This document shows, piece by piece, positions 1 to 8,700 of a DNA stretch of 64,000 nt. Within the stretch, counting starts at the first letter, position 1, and each line of letters opens with the position of its first letter. The stretch is from the NCBI GenBank assembly GCA_039810585.1, contig JBDHXF010000015.1:5097-69096 (forward strand). Direction: 5' to 3'. The translations under genes and the position numbers were made by a program. Under the pieces are notes generated by a model that worked only from the letters and a program-made list of their open reading frames with translations, was not told the origin of the DNA and did no database searches. This DNA is from JBBATK01 sp039810585 (GTDB taxonomy: Bacteria > Bacteroidota > Ignavibacteria > Kapaibacteriales > NICIL-2).

Positions 1-105
1 TTTCAAGGCAACCTGGCGGACTTCCTGGTATTGCTGATTCGTCTGTTCGATGTATTCATGTGCAAATATCTTTTGAAGATTCTCTTGAATCTGCTCCTCT
101 GTCAT
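1..105 (-). CDS. N-terminal fragment of an unidentified protein, cut by the left edge
   Basis: An open frame on the minus strand starts at an ATG at 103-105 and runs off the left edge after 35 codons. An in-frame stop lies at 130-132, so the start cannot lie much further upstream. The visible protein begins MTEEQIQENLQKIF and is rich in Glu and Gln, suggesting a helical N-terminus. A GGGAG sequence lies just upstream of the ATG, rather close for a ribosome binding site. No family is recognised from so short a piece. The frame has sensible composition, but its identity depends on sequence outside the window. Confidence 0.45.
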   Translation of the reverse strand, partial: MTEEQIQENLQKIFAHEYIEQTNQQYQEVRQVALK

Positions 106-550
106 ACTCCCAATCCCGAAATAACACGTTCACAATACAAAGAGTAGCCCCTACTCGAGCCAACTATCCAATAGCTCTATCGAAAAACAGCCGTTGTTCA
201 TCCATTGTCGTGACATTGGCTAGAAATTGCATACGCTCATCACGGCCAAAGAATAGTACAACCAACTCCGCTATCAGCTGTAGGTGACAACTATTGACGC
301 TCACGCGATCGGATGATAGTTGTGTTGAATAGGAAATGGCCAGTCTCTCGACCTATCGCAATCGTCAGACTCCGGCCTGACCCCTACTACGTAAGCGCGA
401 CCACTGAGTGGGCTCCTGAATCATTTCGACAGACTCATACTCTTCGACAACAGAAAATTCCGATGCATTTCGATGTGTTCATAATAGCGAAGATTTGGGT
501 AACCGCAAGAGTTGAAGGGGTCTAAAATCGCCTAACGGATCGCCTAACGG
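106..550. other. Intergenic stretch with weak coding signs on the minus strand
   Basis: No convincing long gene lies between the left-edge fragment and the tRNA-Glu terminator. On the minus strand a GTG-started frame of 46 codons (304 down to the TAG at 164-166) has protein-like composition, with stretches such as ELVVLFFGRDERMQFLANV. Other short minus-strand frames between about 310 and 480 also look protein-like but are broken by stops and frame changes. They may be small genes or the remains of one decayed gene. The plus-strand frames here are poor in composition and are not called. Confidence 0.3.
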
Positions 551-589
551 CAAAAAGAAAGCCGCAAGAATGCAGTATTCATGCGGCTT
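551..589 (-). terminator. Rho-independent terminator of tRNA-Glu
   Basis: On the minus strand, just after the tRNA, an 8-bp stem (AAGCCGCA with TGCGGCTT) continues through one mismatch into a further 4 bp around a 5-base loop. It is followed by TTTCTTTTTG. The position 16 bases past the tRNA 3' end fits termination of the tRNA transcript. Confidence 0.75.
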
Positions 590-604
590 ACAGGGTAGTG
601 TATG

Positions 605-676
605 TGATCCCAACGGGATTCGAACCCGTACTGCCACCTTGAAAGGGTGGTGACCTAACCATTAGTCGATGGGACC
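605..676 (-). tRNA. tRNA-Glu (anticodon UUC)
   Basis: The minus strand folds as a 72-base tRNA. The acceptor stem pairs GGTCCCA with TGGGATC. The anticodon stem CCACC/GGTGG closes the loop CTTTCAA, giving anticodon TTC, and the T-loop GTTCGAATC is canonical. The CCA end is not encoded; the bases after the discriminator A are CAT. It reads GAA and GAG codons. A terminator hairpin follows immediately. Confidence 0.95.
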
Positions 677-837
677 AGGTGTTTGTTCACTCGTGCCGGT
701 CATCACGGACGCCGGAGGCGGACGGATGATAATGAATCACTCTGATAGTGACTGTGTGGACAAGTGAGCTACGAAAATACGGCGAATTCGGGTGCCGACA
801 ATGAGGGACACGAACTATTTTTCGTAGTTTGCAGGCA

Positions 838-1530
838 ATGGAAGAGGCAGACTCATTTGAGCAAAAGACCGAAAATGACGCTGAAATCGTCGTTATCGGC
901 ATTACCGGAAACATCGGGAGCGGAAAATCCGCGGTGTCGCGCATACTGCGCGAGGCGGGTCACACCGTGTACTCCTCCGATGAGACGGCTAAGCAGCTCA
1001 TGAATGAGGATACTGAACTCAAAGCTCAGATCACGAAGAATTTTGGGTTGGTGTACGCACCCGATGGCATGCTCGACACTGCCGCGCTGGCACGTTTGGT
1101 GTTTGGCGACGCGCCTGAGCATCATGCACGCTTAGCGTTGCTTAACCGTTTGGTGCATCCTCGCGTGCTTGAGGCACATCAGCAGCAAATCGATGAGGCT
1201 GAACGAACAGGTAAAAGTTTGGTCTTTGTGGAATCCGCCTTGCTGTATGAGGTTGGGTTGGACGATGCCTTCGATTACATCATCGTGGTTGACGCCCCTG
1301 AAGAAACCCGCTTACAGCGCGCTATGCAGCGCGACGGGGTGTCGGCCGAATCCATTCGCGCTCGTATGCACGAGCAACTCCCCGCTCAGGAGAAGACCAA
1401 GTACGCCGATTTTGTGCTGGATAATTCCTCTACGCTTGACAGTCTTCAGAACGCCATCCGCTCGCTACTCCCGGTATTGGAAATTCTTCCCCCGCGCCGA
1501 GAGGATGAAACTGCGGAAGAGCTGGAATAA
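838..1530 (+). CDS. coaE: Dephospho-CoA kinase
   Basis: Last enzyme of coenzyme A synthesis: it phosphorylates the 3'-hydroxyl of the ribose in dephospho-CoA using ATP, in the cytoplasm. The P-loop GNIGSGKS is at residues 24-31, followed by the usual family layout: the ALLYE segment after the central strand and the C-terminal ADFVLDN segment. At about 230 residues it is slightly longer than typical members (about 200) because of an acidic N-terminal extension. The ATG at 838 was chosen over an in-frame TTG at 829. It diverges from tRNA-Glu and is followed after 6 bases by the HhH protein gene, so it probably heads an operon. Confidence 0.92.
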   Translation: MEEADSFEQKTENDAEIVVIGITGNIGSGKSAVSRILREAGHTVYSSDETAKQLMNEDTELKAQITKNFGLVYAPDGMLDTAALARLVFGDAPEHHARLALLNRLVHPRVLEAHQQQIDEAERTGKSLVFVESALLYEVGLDDAFDYIIVVDAPEETRLQRAMQRDGVSAESIRARMHEQLPAQEKTKYADFVLDNSSTLDSLQNAIRSLLPVLEILPPRREDETAEELE

Positions 1531-1536
1531 GATTTC

Positions 1537-2109
1537 ATGCCCTTTAGTACACGACGCTTCATCGAGCGCAGTCAGCGCTTGATTGGCGCAACGCGATCGG
1601 AACTGATGGTGGCCTTCACCCTGCTTTCGCTCAGCCTTGTATCCCTTGCCTACCACTGGCTTCGCCAACCCGAAGATCCCTTCAATCTGAAGCTGAAGGC
1701 CAGAATTGCGGCTGTGGTGGACAGTTTGTCTCGATTGGATTCGTTGCGAACAACGGAGGACAGTCTGCAGGTGGCTTCACTGGGTTTTGTTCCGGGCGAG
1801 GGAGATGCCGAGGAGGATTTGATAGACTCTGTTCCGCCAATCAAAGCGCCATCGGGGTATAAACACAAACGCGGACCTTCAAATCGCCTCGATTTGTGCC
1901 GATGCTCTGAAGATGAACTGCAGCAGATTCCGGGAATTGGTCCGTCGCTCGCCCGAAGAATTGTGCTGTACCGCAGCCATCACCCATTCTTCCAACTGGA
2001 ACAATTGCGGGATGTTAAAGGTATAGGAAGCGTGCTTTACAAAAAAATAACACCATGGTTGCGCCTTGAGCGTGTCCAAAACCCTAAAGCTCTGACTCGA
2101 AAGCCCTAA
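1537..2109 (+). CDS. ComEA-like helix-hairpin-helix membrane protein
   Basis: This 190-residue protein has a short basic N-terminus, one membrane segment at about residues 24-41 (ELMVAFTLLSLSLVSLAYHW) and a C-terminal tandem helix-hairpin-helix domain at about 112-170. The hairpins IPGIGPSLARRIV and VKGIGSVLYKKI are both visible. This is the layout of ComEA-type proteins, which bind DNA without sequence preference outside the inner membrane and help DNA uptake. The role here is inferred from architecture. It starts 6 bases after coaE and ends 8 bases before the cysteine desulfurase, so the three are probably co-transcribed. No other competence gene lies in the window. Confidence 0.75.
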   Translation: MPFSTRRFIERSQRLIGATRSELMVAFTLLSLSLVSLAYHWLRQPEDPFNLKLKARIAAVVDSLSRLDSLRTTEDSLQVASLGFVPGEGDAEEDLIDSVPPIKAPSGYKHKRGPSNRLDLCRCSEDELQQIPGIGPSLARRIVLYRSHHPFFQLEQLRDVKGIGSVLYKKITPWLRLERVQNPKALTRKP

Positions 2110-2117
2110 TATTGTCT

Positions 2118-3251
2118 ATGATCTACCTCGATAACTCCGCAACCACCAAGATGGATGAAGCTGTGCTGGATGCTATGCTTCCCTGGTTGCGCGACCACTA
2201 TGGCAACGCGTCCTCAGCCCACGGATTGGGTCGCCAAGCGCGCGTTGCTGTCGAAAGTGCCCGTGAGGAGATTGCTTCATACCTCAATGCCCACCCTGCG
2301 GAATTGATTTTCACCAGCGGCGGCACCGAATCCAACAATGCCATCATCAAGAGCTGCATGATCGCTTCCGATTTGGTGGATCGTTTTGCCCACAGTAGTG
2401 TAGAACATCATTCCGTGCTGGCAGTGGCTGAGAGTTTGCATAAGCTTGACAAACCAATTCATTGCATTCTGGTGGACGAGAACGGTTTTGTTCAAACAGA
2501 CCAATTAAGCTACCACAACCACCCCCGAACCTTGGTTTCGGTGATGCACGCGAATAATGAGACGGGTCTGGTGCAAAATCTGACCGCGCTGCGCGCAATG
2601 CTGCCCGAAGCGCTGATTCATAGTGATATGGTTCAAAGCTTTGCCAAGATTCCCATCGATATGCAGGTGCTCGGGATCGACTTCGCCAGTTTTTCGGCAC
2701 ACAAACTGCATGGACCAAAGGGAATCGGCGCAATGTTCATTAAGCGCGGGATAGACTTCAAGGCACAGCAGAAGGGCGGAGGACAAGAGCGAAATCGCAG
2801 AGCCGGGACAGAGGCGGTAGCGCTCATTGTCGGCTTCCAAGTGGCCGCTCGTTTGGCCTTCCAAAATTTCCGTAGAACTACTGAACAATGTGTGCAGCAA
2901 ATTCAAAAACTTCGTGAAGAGCTGCTGCGATTGATCCCCCAAGTGAGGATCAACACACCGGTTGAACATTCGCTGCCCCATGTGCTCAATATCTCCTTTG
3001 AGGATGCTGAGCAACTGGACGGAGACGCGATCCTTCAACTGCTCGATGTGCAGGGAATTGCCTGCTCCAACGGCTCAGCCTGCGTGAGCGGCAGTATGCA
3101 ACCGAGCCATGTGCTTTTAGCCATGGGACGGAGCAAAGAGGAAGCGCGCGCGGCGGTACGCTTTTCGATCAGTCGATTTACGACGGACGACGAGCTTCTT
3201 CAGGCAGCGCAGACCGTAGCCGATATTGTCCGAGAGATGCGCAATAGTTAA
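2118..3251 (+). CDS. Cysteine desulfurase (NifS/IscS family)
   Basis: A class V PLP-dependent enzyme of 377 residues that removes sulfur from L-cysteine, giving alanine and an enzyme persulfide for Fe-S cluster or thio-tRNA synthesis. The N-terminus MIYLDNSATT is typical. The PLP lysine is K196 in SAHKLHGPKG, and the reactive cysteine is C322 in SNGSACVSG on the active-site loop. This is the group I (IscS/NifS) arrangement, not SufS. The ATG at 2118 is preferred to an upstream TTG at 2112. No iscU or mnmA neighbour is present, so whether it serves Fe-S clusters or tRNA thiolation cannot be decided here. Confidence 0.9.
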   Translation: MIYLDNSATTKMDEAVLDAMLPWLRDHYGNASSAHGLGRQARVAVESAREEIASYLNAHPAELIFTSGGTESNNAIIKSCMIASDLVDRFAHSSVEHHSVLAVAESLHKLDKPIHCILVDENGFVQTDQLSYHNHPRTLVSVMHANNETGLVQNLTALRAMLPEALIHSDMVQSFAKIPIDMQVLGIDFASFSAHKLHGPKGIGAMFIKRGIDFKAQQKGGGQERNRRAGTEAVALIVGFQVAARLAFQNFRRTTEQCVQQIQKLREELLRLIPQVRINTPVEHSLPHVLNISFEDAEQLDGDAILQLLDVQGIACSNGSACVSGSMQPSHVLLAMGRSKEEARAAVRFSISRFTTDDELLQAAQTVADIVREMRNS

Positions 3252-3328
3252 GAGCTGACGATAACGTGCATTTTGAGCCAGAACAACGACTTAGCACTAC
3301 AACAACCACCATCACCAGTAGGATAGTT

Positions 3329-4978
3329 ATGACATTTCGCACCCTTCTTTTTGCCCTATGCTTTAGCGTTCCCGCTATGGCTCAACCGGCGTCGCTCAGC
3401 GGACACGTGTTGGGTCACGACGGAAAGCCATTGGCTCAGGCGCAAGTCAACGTGTACCGTTATGGTTCCGATCGACCGGATAGCACCTTCGATCTGCCTT
3501 CCAACGGCGCCTTCGCCATTTCGCTGTGGCGTCCGGGATTTTACAAGATCCAATTCAACGGTCTCAACCACGAACAGTATGTCGTGCCCTTCAGTGCTCG
3601 CAGTGCACAACATGAGGACATTGAACTCAAGCTTGGCAGCACTGCCGCTCCGAGTCACATCGACTCTGTGGTGGCCATCGGCACATTCAACAACTTTAGT
3701 CTAACGAGCGGCATGCGCCGCATGACCGCAAAAGATGGCGCCTACGTTCTGAACGCACCCTTCCCGTCTACTCGCTTTGAGTGGCAGGCAGTGGTGTGTG
3801 GCGACGGCCTCACACCGGCTCAAAGCCCGATTGGATGTCCTACAAAGGCGGAAGAGTTCCGCATTCGTAACGGACACTTTACTGCATTACAAAATGTGGT
3901 GATGAATCCCGAGTTGCGCTTCGATCCGTCGGTCCTGTCTGCGTCGAAGACCTCTGCATCCCTGAGTTGCGGCGACAAGTCCTTCCAGGATTTCTGCAGC
4001 ACCTTCGCTTCCATGACCACCTATAAAAGCAACTACGACGAAACCATGAAGATTGACATGGATCGCCACGTTCGCAACGGCGGCAACCAAAGCAACTTCG
4101 ACATGGGCAACTTCAACCTGAAGATGAAGGTGGCAGAACAACGTGAAGCGTTGCAAGCCAAAATCAAGGACACTAAGGACAGCGCCAATCTTCGTCTTGA
4201 GTACATCAACCTGCTCAGCCTCATGGCCGGCGATATGAACGATGGCCCCACACTCGAAAAGGCTCTCAGCGTTATCGGACCGGAGTCTGACCTTTGGGCT
4301 ATCGATCCACAACTGATGTACAAAGCCCTCAACTTGCGAGAACGCACAGCAAAAGATGCCTACATCAAACAGGTTATTGCAAAGAACCAAAACGAAAACG
4401 TGGTTGTGCCTATCGCATACTCTGAACTCATTCAAGCAAGTGTGCTCGGCGAGAAGGATCGTCAACAAGATTTGTACAAAACAATCACTGAACGTTTTCC
4501 CTATCATCCGCTCACACGCGCAGCAAAGTTCTACCTGAATCCGAACGCAGCCATCATGGCCGGTAAGACGATCCCGAGCTTTAGCTATCAAATAGCAGGC
4601 AAGGACAAGAAGTACACCCAAGAGTCACTACGCGGCAAGTACAGCTTACTCGACCTGCGCACCGATCACTGCTCCAGCTGCGATCAAAGCGCCCGCAATC
4701 TCGTTGGCATCTGCCACGCAAACGTCAAGAGCGCCATCGAAATCATCGCTCTCTCGCTTGCTAGCGAAATGCCGGATGTCAAAGATGAAACCAAGGGCAA
4801 AGTCAGCATCGTCGCCGCCCAATTTGTGAAAGACGGCGCCACCGACGGTCCCGCAACCTTCGAATACGTCGGCTACCCATGGCGCATCCTTATCGGTCCG
4901 GACCTCAAAATCCTGGCCTGCGGAAACGACCTGAACGACGAACACTTCGTCAACACCCTTCGCGCTACCGTCAAATAA
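3329..4978 (+). CDS. Exported thioredoxin-fold protein with N-terminal carboxypeptidase-regulatory-like domain
   Basis: The 549-residue product starts with a signal peptide (MTFRTLLFALCFSVPAMAQP). A beta-sandwich of the carboxypeptidase regulatory-like type follows (about 22-105, LSGHVLGHDGKPLAQAQV). The middle is helical and unassigned. The C-terminal domain from about residue 412 resembles TlpA/AhpC-type thioredoxins, with C448 and C451 in HCSSCDQ and a YPWRILIGPD strand in the place of the cis-Pro loop. This suggests a periplasmic thiol oxidoreductase, but the substrate is unknown. An AGGA sequence precedes the ATG at 3329; an upstream ATG at 3266 would spoil the signal peptide. It follows the desulfurase by 77 bases. 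Confidence 0.7.
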   Translation: MTFRTLLFALCFSVPAMAQPASLSGHVLGHDGKPLAQAQVNVYRYGSDRPDSTFDLPSNGAFAISLWRPGFYKIQFNGLNHEQYVVPFSARSAQHEDIELKLGSTAAPSHIDSVVAIGTFNNFSLTSGMRRMTAKDGAYVLNAPFPSTRFEWQAVVCGDGLTPAQSPIGCPTKAEEFRIRNGHFTALQNVVMNPELRFDPSVLSASKTSASLSCGDKSFQDFCSTFASMTTYKSNYDETMKIDMDRHVRNGGNQSNFDMGNFNLKMKVAEQREALQAKIKDTKDSANLRLEYINLLSLMAGDMNDGPTLEKALSVIGPESDLWAIDPQLMYKALNLRERTAKDAYIKQVIAKNQNENVVVPIAYSELIQASVLGEKDRQQDLYKTITERFPYHPLTRAAKFYLNPNAAIMAGKTIPSFSYQIAGKDKKYTQESLRGKYSLLDLRTDHCSSCDQSARNLVGICHANVKSAIEIIALSLASEMPDVKDETKGKVSIVAAQFVKDGATDGPATFEYVGYPWRILIGPDLKILACGNDLNDEHFVNTLRATVK

Positions 4979-5432
4979 TGATTCATGATTCGGGTGCGTG
5001 GGCTTCGCGCACGCACCCAATCGTTCTGCTATCTCTAGCCTCCGGATACGTCGCCGCTTCCCCTGCCTCCTCCTCAACTCACCACCATCCGGTCTCTTAG
5101 CAATTCGAACCGAGTCTCCAGGCACTAACTCTCGGTTTTCGCCTCGAGCTCAAACTCCATCGTGTTCGTCATTGGCGTCGAGTTTCTCGTTGTCTTGTCT
5201 TTGTCTTGTCTCATTGGCATTGTCGTCAGCGTATACTCGCTCTTCTCCATTTCCCCTATCTACATTCCCCACTCGCTCCGCCGAACTGAATCGTCAGGGT
5301 TTTGTCATACTCTGCCGAGCAGAACGCTCGTCTAGACACGTCCGCCCTGAAAAACTGGTCATAGAACTCGACACGAATCTTCCCACAACGCAGTTTCTTA
5401 TCCCCAGCACGCCCTCCAAAATTTTAGCAGAT

Positions 5433-5498
5433 TCGCCGTTTTGTGGAAAAACTCAAAAACCACGAGTGGCTCGCTCTGCAAGCGATGCGAGCCACTCG
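5433..5498 (-). repeat. Hairpin element, copy A
   Basis: Bases 5433-5484 match 5684-5735 at 49 of 52 positions. The copy ends in a perfect 12-bp inverted repeat, CGAGTGGCTCGC (5463-5474) with GCGAGCCACTCG (5487-5498), around a 12-base loop. Read on the minus strand the stem is followed by GGTTTTTGAGTTTTTCC, as in a Rho-independent terminator. Confidence 0.75.
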
Positions 5499-5683
5499 CG
5501 GTTAGTATGAATCCGGCGGCACTGCATCCCATGAGCACTGAACAATCATCAAATTCTGCTTGAATTCGTAGTTATTCTTCAAGACACCGCAGCGTCTGCA
5601 GATGGATGGACACATAGTTTAGTAAAAATCTATGCACACACACATTTCTTTTCCCCGACGACACCCTCAAAATCTAGCCGAAA

Positions 5684-5742
5684 TCGCCGTTTTGTGGAAA
5701 AGCTCAAAAACCGCGAGTGGCTCGCTCCGCAAGCGGAGCGAG
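5684..5742 (-). terminator. Hairpin element copy B, likely terminator of the 5777-9925 gene
   Basis: The second copy of the 52-base element lies 35 bases past the stop of the minus-strand gene above it. Its inverted repeat is CTCGCTCCGC (5721-5730) with GCGGAGCGAG (5733-5742). On the minus strand a GGTTTTTGAGCTTTTCC tract follows the stem. The hairpin arms differ from copy A, but the flank is conserved. Confidence 0.65.
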
Positions 5743-5776
5743 GTACGAAAAAGGTTGTCGAAAGGAAAAAGTCGTG

Positions 5777-8700
5777 TTAGTGTTGAACGACGAAGCTGCG
5801 TAGCAGGTCGCGACCGCAGGCTTGGAAATGTAGGGTGTACATGCCGTTAGCGAGTGAGCTGATATCGCTGAGCAGTTCGTAGGTACCGGGGGCTTGCTGA
5901 ACAGAGTGAAGGATTTCGATGCGACGTCCCAGAGCATCGATGATGTGTAATTGCGGCTCACATTCAAATGGTATGCTGTACACGCACTTCAGAAGCTCAC
6001 GTGCCGGATTGGGATCCACTTGGAGGAGATCGAAATTCTGACCGGTGGATGTGACTTGGCGAAGGTTGCGCGCGCAACCGATGGATTGAAGAATTTCGTC
6101 TTGGGTGCTGACGTTAATGCAGCGTTGTTCGGCCGGGAACCAGACGCTGTCGATATGCAGTGCAAACTCCTCGTCGGGCGATAGGAGGATTTGAAAGCGC
6201 GGAAGAATAGCGATGCCGTCCAGACTTAAAGCACTGTCTCCTCTCAGTCTGAACTGCAGGAGATCGTCTGCATTGTCATGCCAAAGACTATCGGAAAGCA
6301 CTTTCCATCCCTTGGTCATGAGTGCTACACCGAGCTCTGTCGTATCTCTATACTCCATCCACCGCTGCGCGTAGCGCAAGCGTATTAAAATTTCATGCAG
6401 ATCGATATTCTGCCAGTCGTCGCTGTGGATGTCGATCGGTAATCGAACCGTCTGGCCGGCTGACACGGCAATGGAACGACTTGTCAACTCGAGCGGATAG
6501 GCAATAGCGCTTGCGCGCACACTGACGACCGTAGAACTATCACCGGCAATCGCACTGCTACTCGACACCACACGGAAATCCACTTGAACTGCGCCTCGTG
6601 TGGTTGGGACGAGCTTCACAGGAACATCACGAGTTTCCCCTACGCCAAGTTGAAGCGGTAGGTGCACACTGGTATCGAGCGAAGCTGTGGCTCCAATTTG
6701 CGCGAACTCAAGAATGGAATCGATTTGAATGGGTACATGACCACTGTTGTGCAAAGTAATGCGGGCAAACGCCGATCCGCAGGCACTGAGGGTGCCCGCA
6801 TCTGCGGAGCTAACCTGCAGTTGCCTGTCGCATGGTATCACAGCAATGGTGATCTGCCGATCCACAAAACAGCCGTCGCTGTTCGTCACGCGCACACGAT
6901 AGGTTGTCGTGACTTGCGGCAGTGCGTCAGGACTGGCGCTGGAATAATCACTCAAGCCAGGTGAAGTAGCATCCCACAGATAGCTTTCACCGGGCGAGGC
7001 ATGCATGAACGATAAATGTGCTGCACCGGAGGAGCTGCATATGGTGTCGAGGTCGCTCACCAAACTGTCAGCTGGAACTGCAAACACTTGTACCACCACC
7101 GAATCATACACGTCACAGCCACCACTTATTGCGGCGTGGGCGCGTACCACGTATCTGCCTGGTGAAGGGAACGTGGCAATCGGATCCGAGCATGCAGAAC
7201 AACTCAGCACGCTGTCGGGCTGCCAGTCCACCGGCTGATTAGATGTGGCATGTAAGCCTATGGGAGCAGAACTACAGGTTTTAAGGTTGTGGTCTTGAAG
7301 GCTCAGACTGGGAGCGTTCCGCACGTGCACGTGTATCACGGCTGAATCTCGACATCCGTTGGCATTGATCGCCCACACCACGAAATCTTGATCGGAGCTC
7401 GTGTTGATCTCAACATCAGCGCAACTATCGCAGCTTAGACCGGCAGTTGGCTGCCAGCGAATGAGACTCGCATTGGAAACTGATGCGTGAATGGAGACAG
7501 GCGATGAACCGCAGACCACTGTATCAGTGGCGCTTAGTTGTACGCTGGGTACGCTGAGTACGTGCACATGCACAGTGTCGATGGCACGACAACCGTTTGC
7601 GTTGTATGACGCTTCGACCGTGTACAGCATGTCGCTATCGGTGGTTACCATTACTTGAGATCGGTTGGTTGCCGAGAGCGACGTCGGTGGCGACCATTGA
7701 ATGCGCGATGCATTGGTTGTTACAGAGAGTGCCGCGGCTTGTCCCTTACAGACATTAACATCATGGGCAATACTCAGCGTTGGCGGATTGACTACTGTCA
7801 CTGTTACTTGAGCTTGCGACGTGCAATCTGCAGAGTCAGCTCTGACAGTGTATGTGGTCGTGGACGACGGAAAGGCCATCACGGAATCGCAGCTTGCGCA
7901 GCTCAGGGTGTTGGACGGAGACCAATGCAGTGATCCGCCATAGTGGAGCCGGAGCAAGGCACTGTCGCCCTTGCAAATGGTGTCTCCCGTGGGGAAAGCT
8001 TTGGAAATTCCGTAGCGATAGCGTACACGAACGCTGTCGACCGCCATACAGCGGGCCGAACTTCCGTTGCGTACGGTGGCATAGTAGGTGATGTCCTTCC
8101 CCGGATTCGCAATTGGGTTATTGCATGTAGTGCAGGACAATCCGGTTGAAGGAGTCCATTCAATACTTTCAAACGAACCGTTTGCATGAAGCGTCACCGG
8201 AACATCGGTACAGAGTTCGTGCACAGGACTAATGGATACATCCGGTATCTCATGCACTGTGACGAGTACCGTGTCCACAATATCACAGCCCAGCGAATCT
8301 GTTCCTGAGAAAATGTATCTCGTGGATGATAGTGGGTGAACAACAATCGACGGACAGGTATCACATGGAAAACGCTGTGTTGAACCTGCTTGTGTCCACC
8401 GTCGACTGACGGCCTTACCGGTAGACTGCAACACTACTGTATCGCCTATACACATCGACTGATCTGGTCCACCGGTCAGAGCATCGTTTCCGATATCCGG
8501 CACGAACGACATACCGCCCACATATCCGTAGGACAGTGCATAGCCGTAGGCGCTAACGTAGAGACCAACCAAGCGCGGACTATTGACGATGTGCACTCCG
8601 GATGTGACCGGTACGTGAGCATACACGTAACAAGTTCCCGGTATGGGATTCCACAAGCTCGATTTAACCTGAGCCGAATCCAGAAGTACCGATGAGGAGT

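Larger units (their letters stand above)
4979..5776. other. Intergenic stretch with a duplicated hairpin element, no clear gene
   Basis: This 798-base stretch separates two convergent genes. The only long frame, on + at 4998-5510, is extremely Ser/Pro/Arg-rich and is judged chance. A minus-strand frame of 41 codons (ATG 5248-5250 to TAG 5125-5127, with AGGGGA before the ATG) is possible but unsupported. The clear content is two copies of a 52-base element, each with a strong hairpin, described separately. Confidence 0.5.

Noticed and set aside
60..525. Two plus-strand frames of 75 and 70 codons at the left end
   Set aside because: Both oppose minus-strand frames with better composition and lack any start signal.
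3887..4621. 244-codon minus-strand frame
   Set aside because: It lies wholly inside the thioredoxin-fold protein gene, which has a signal peptide and a CxxC motif.
4998..5510. 170-codon frame on + between the thioredoxin-like and IgGFc-like genes
   Set aside because: Composition is dominated by Ser, Pro, Arg and Leu with no domain or signal pattern, and it runs through a strong hairpin element.
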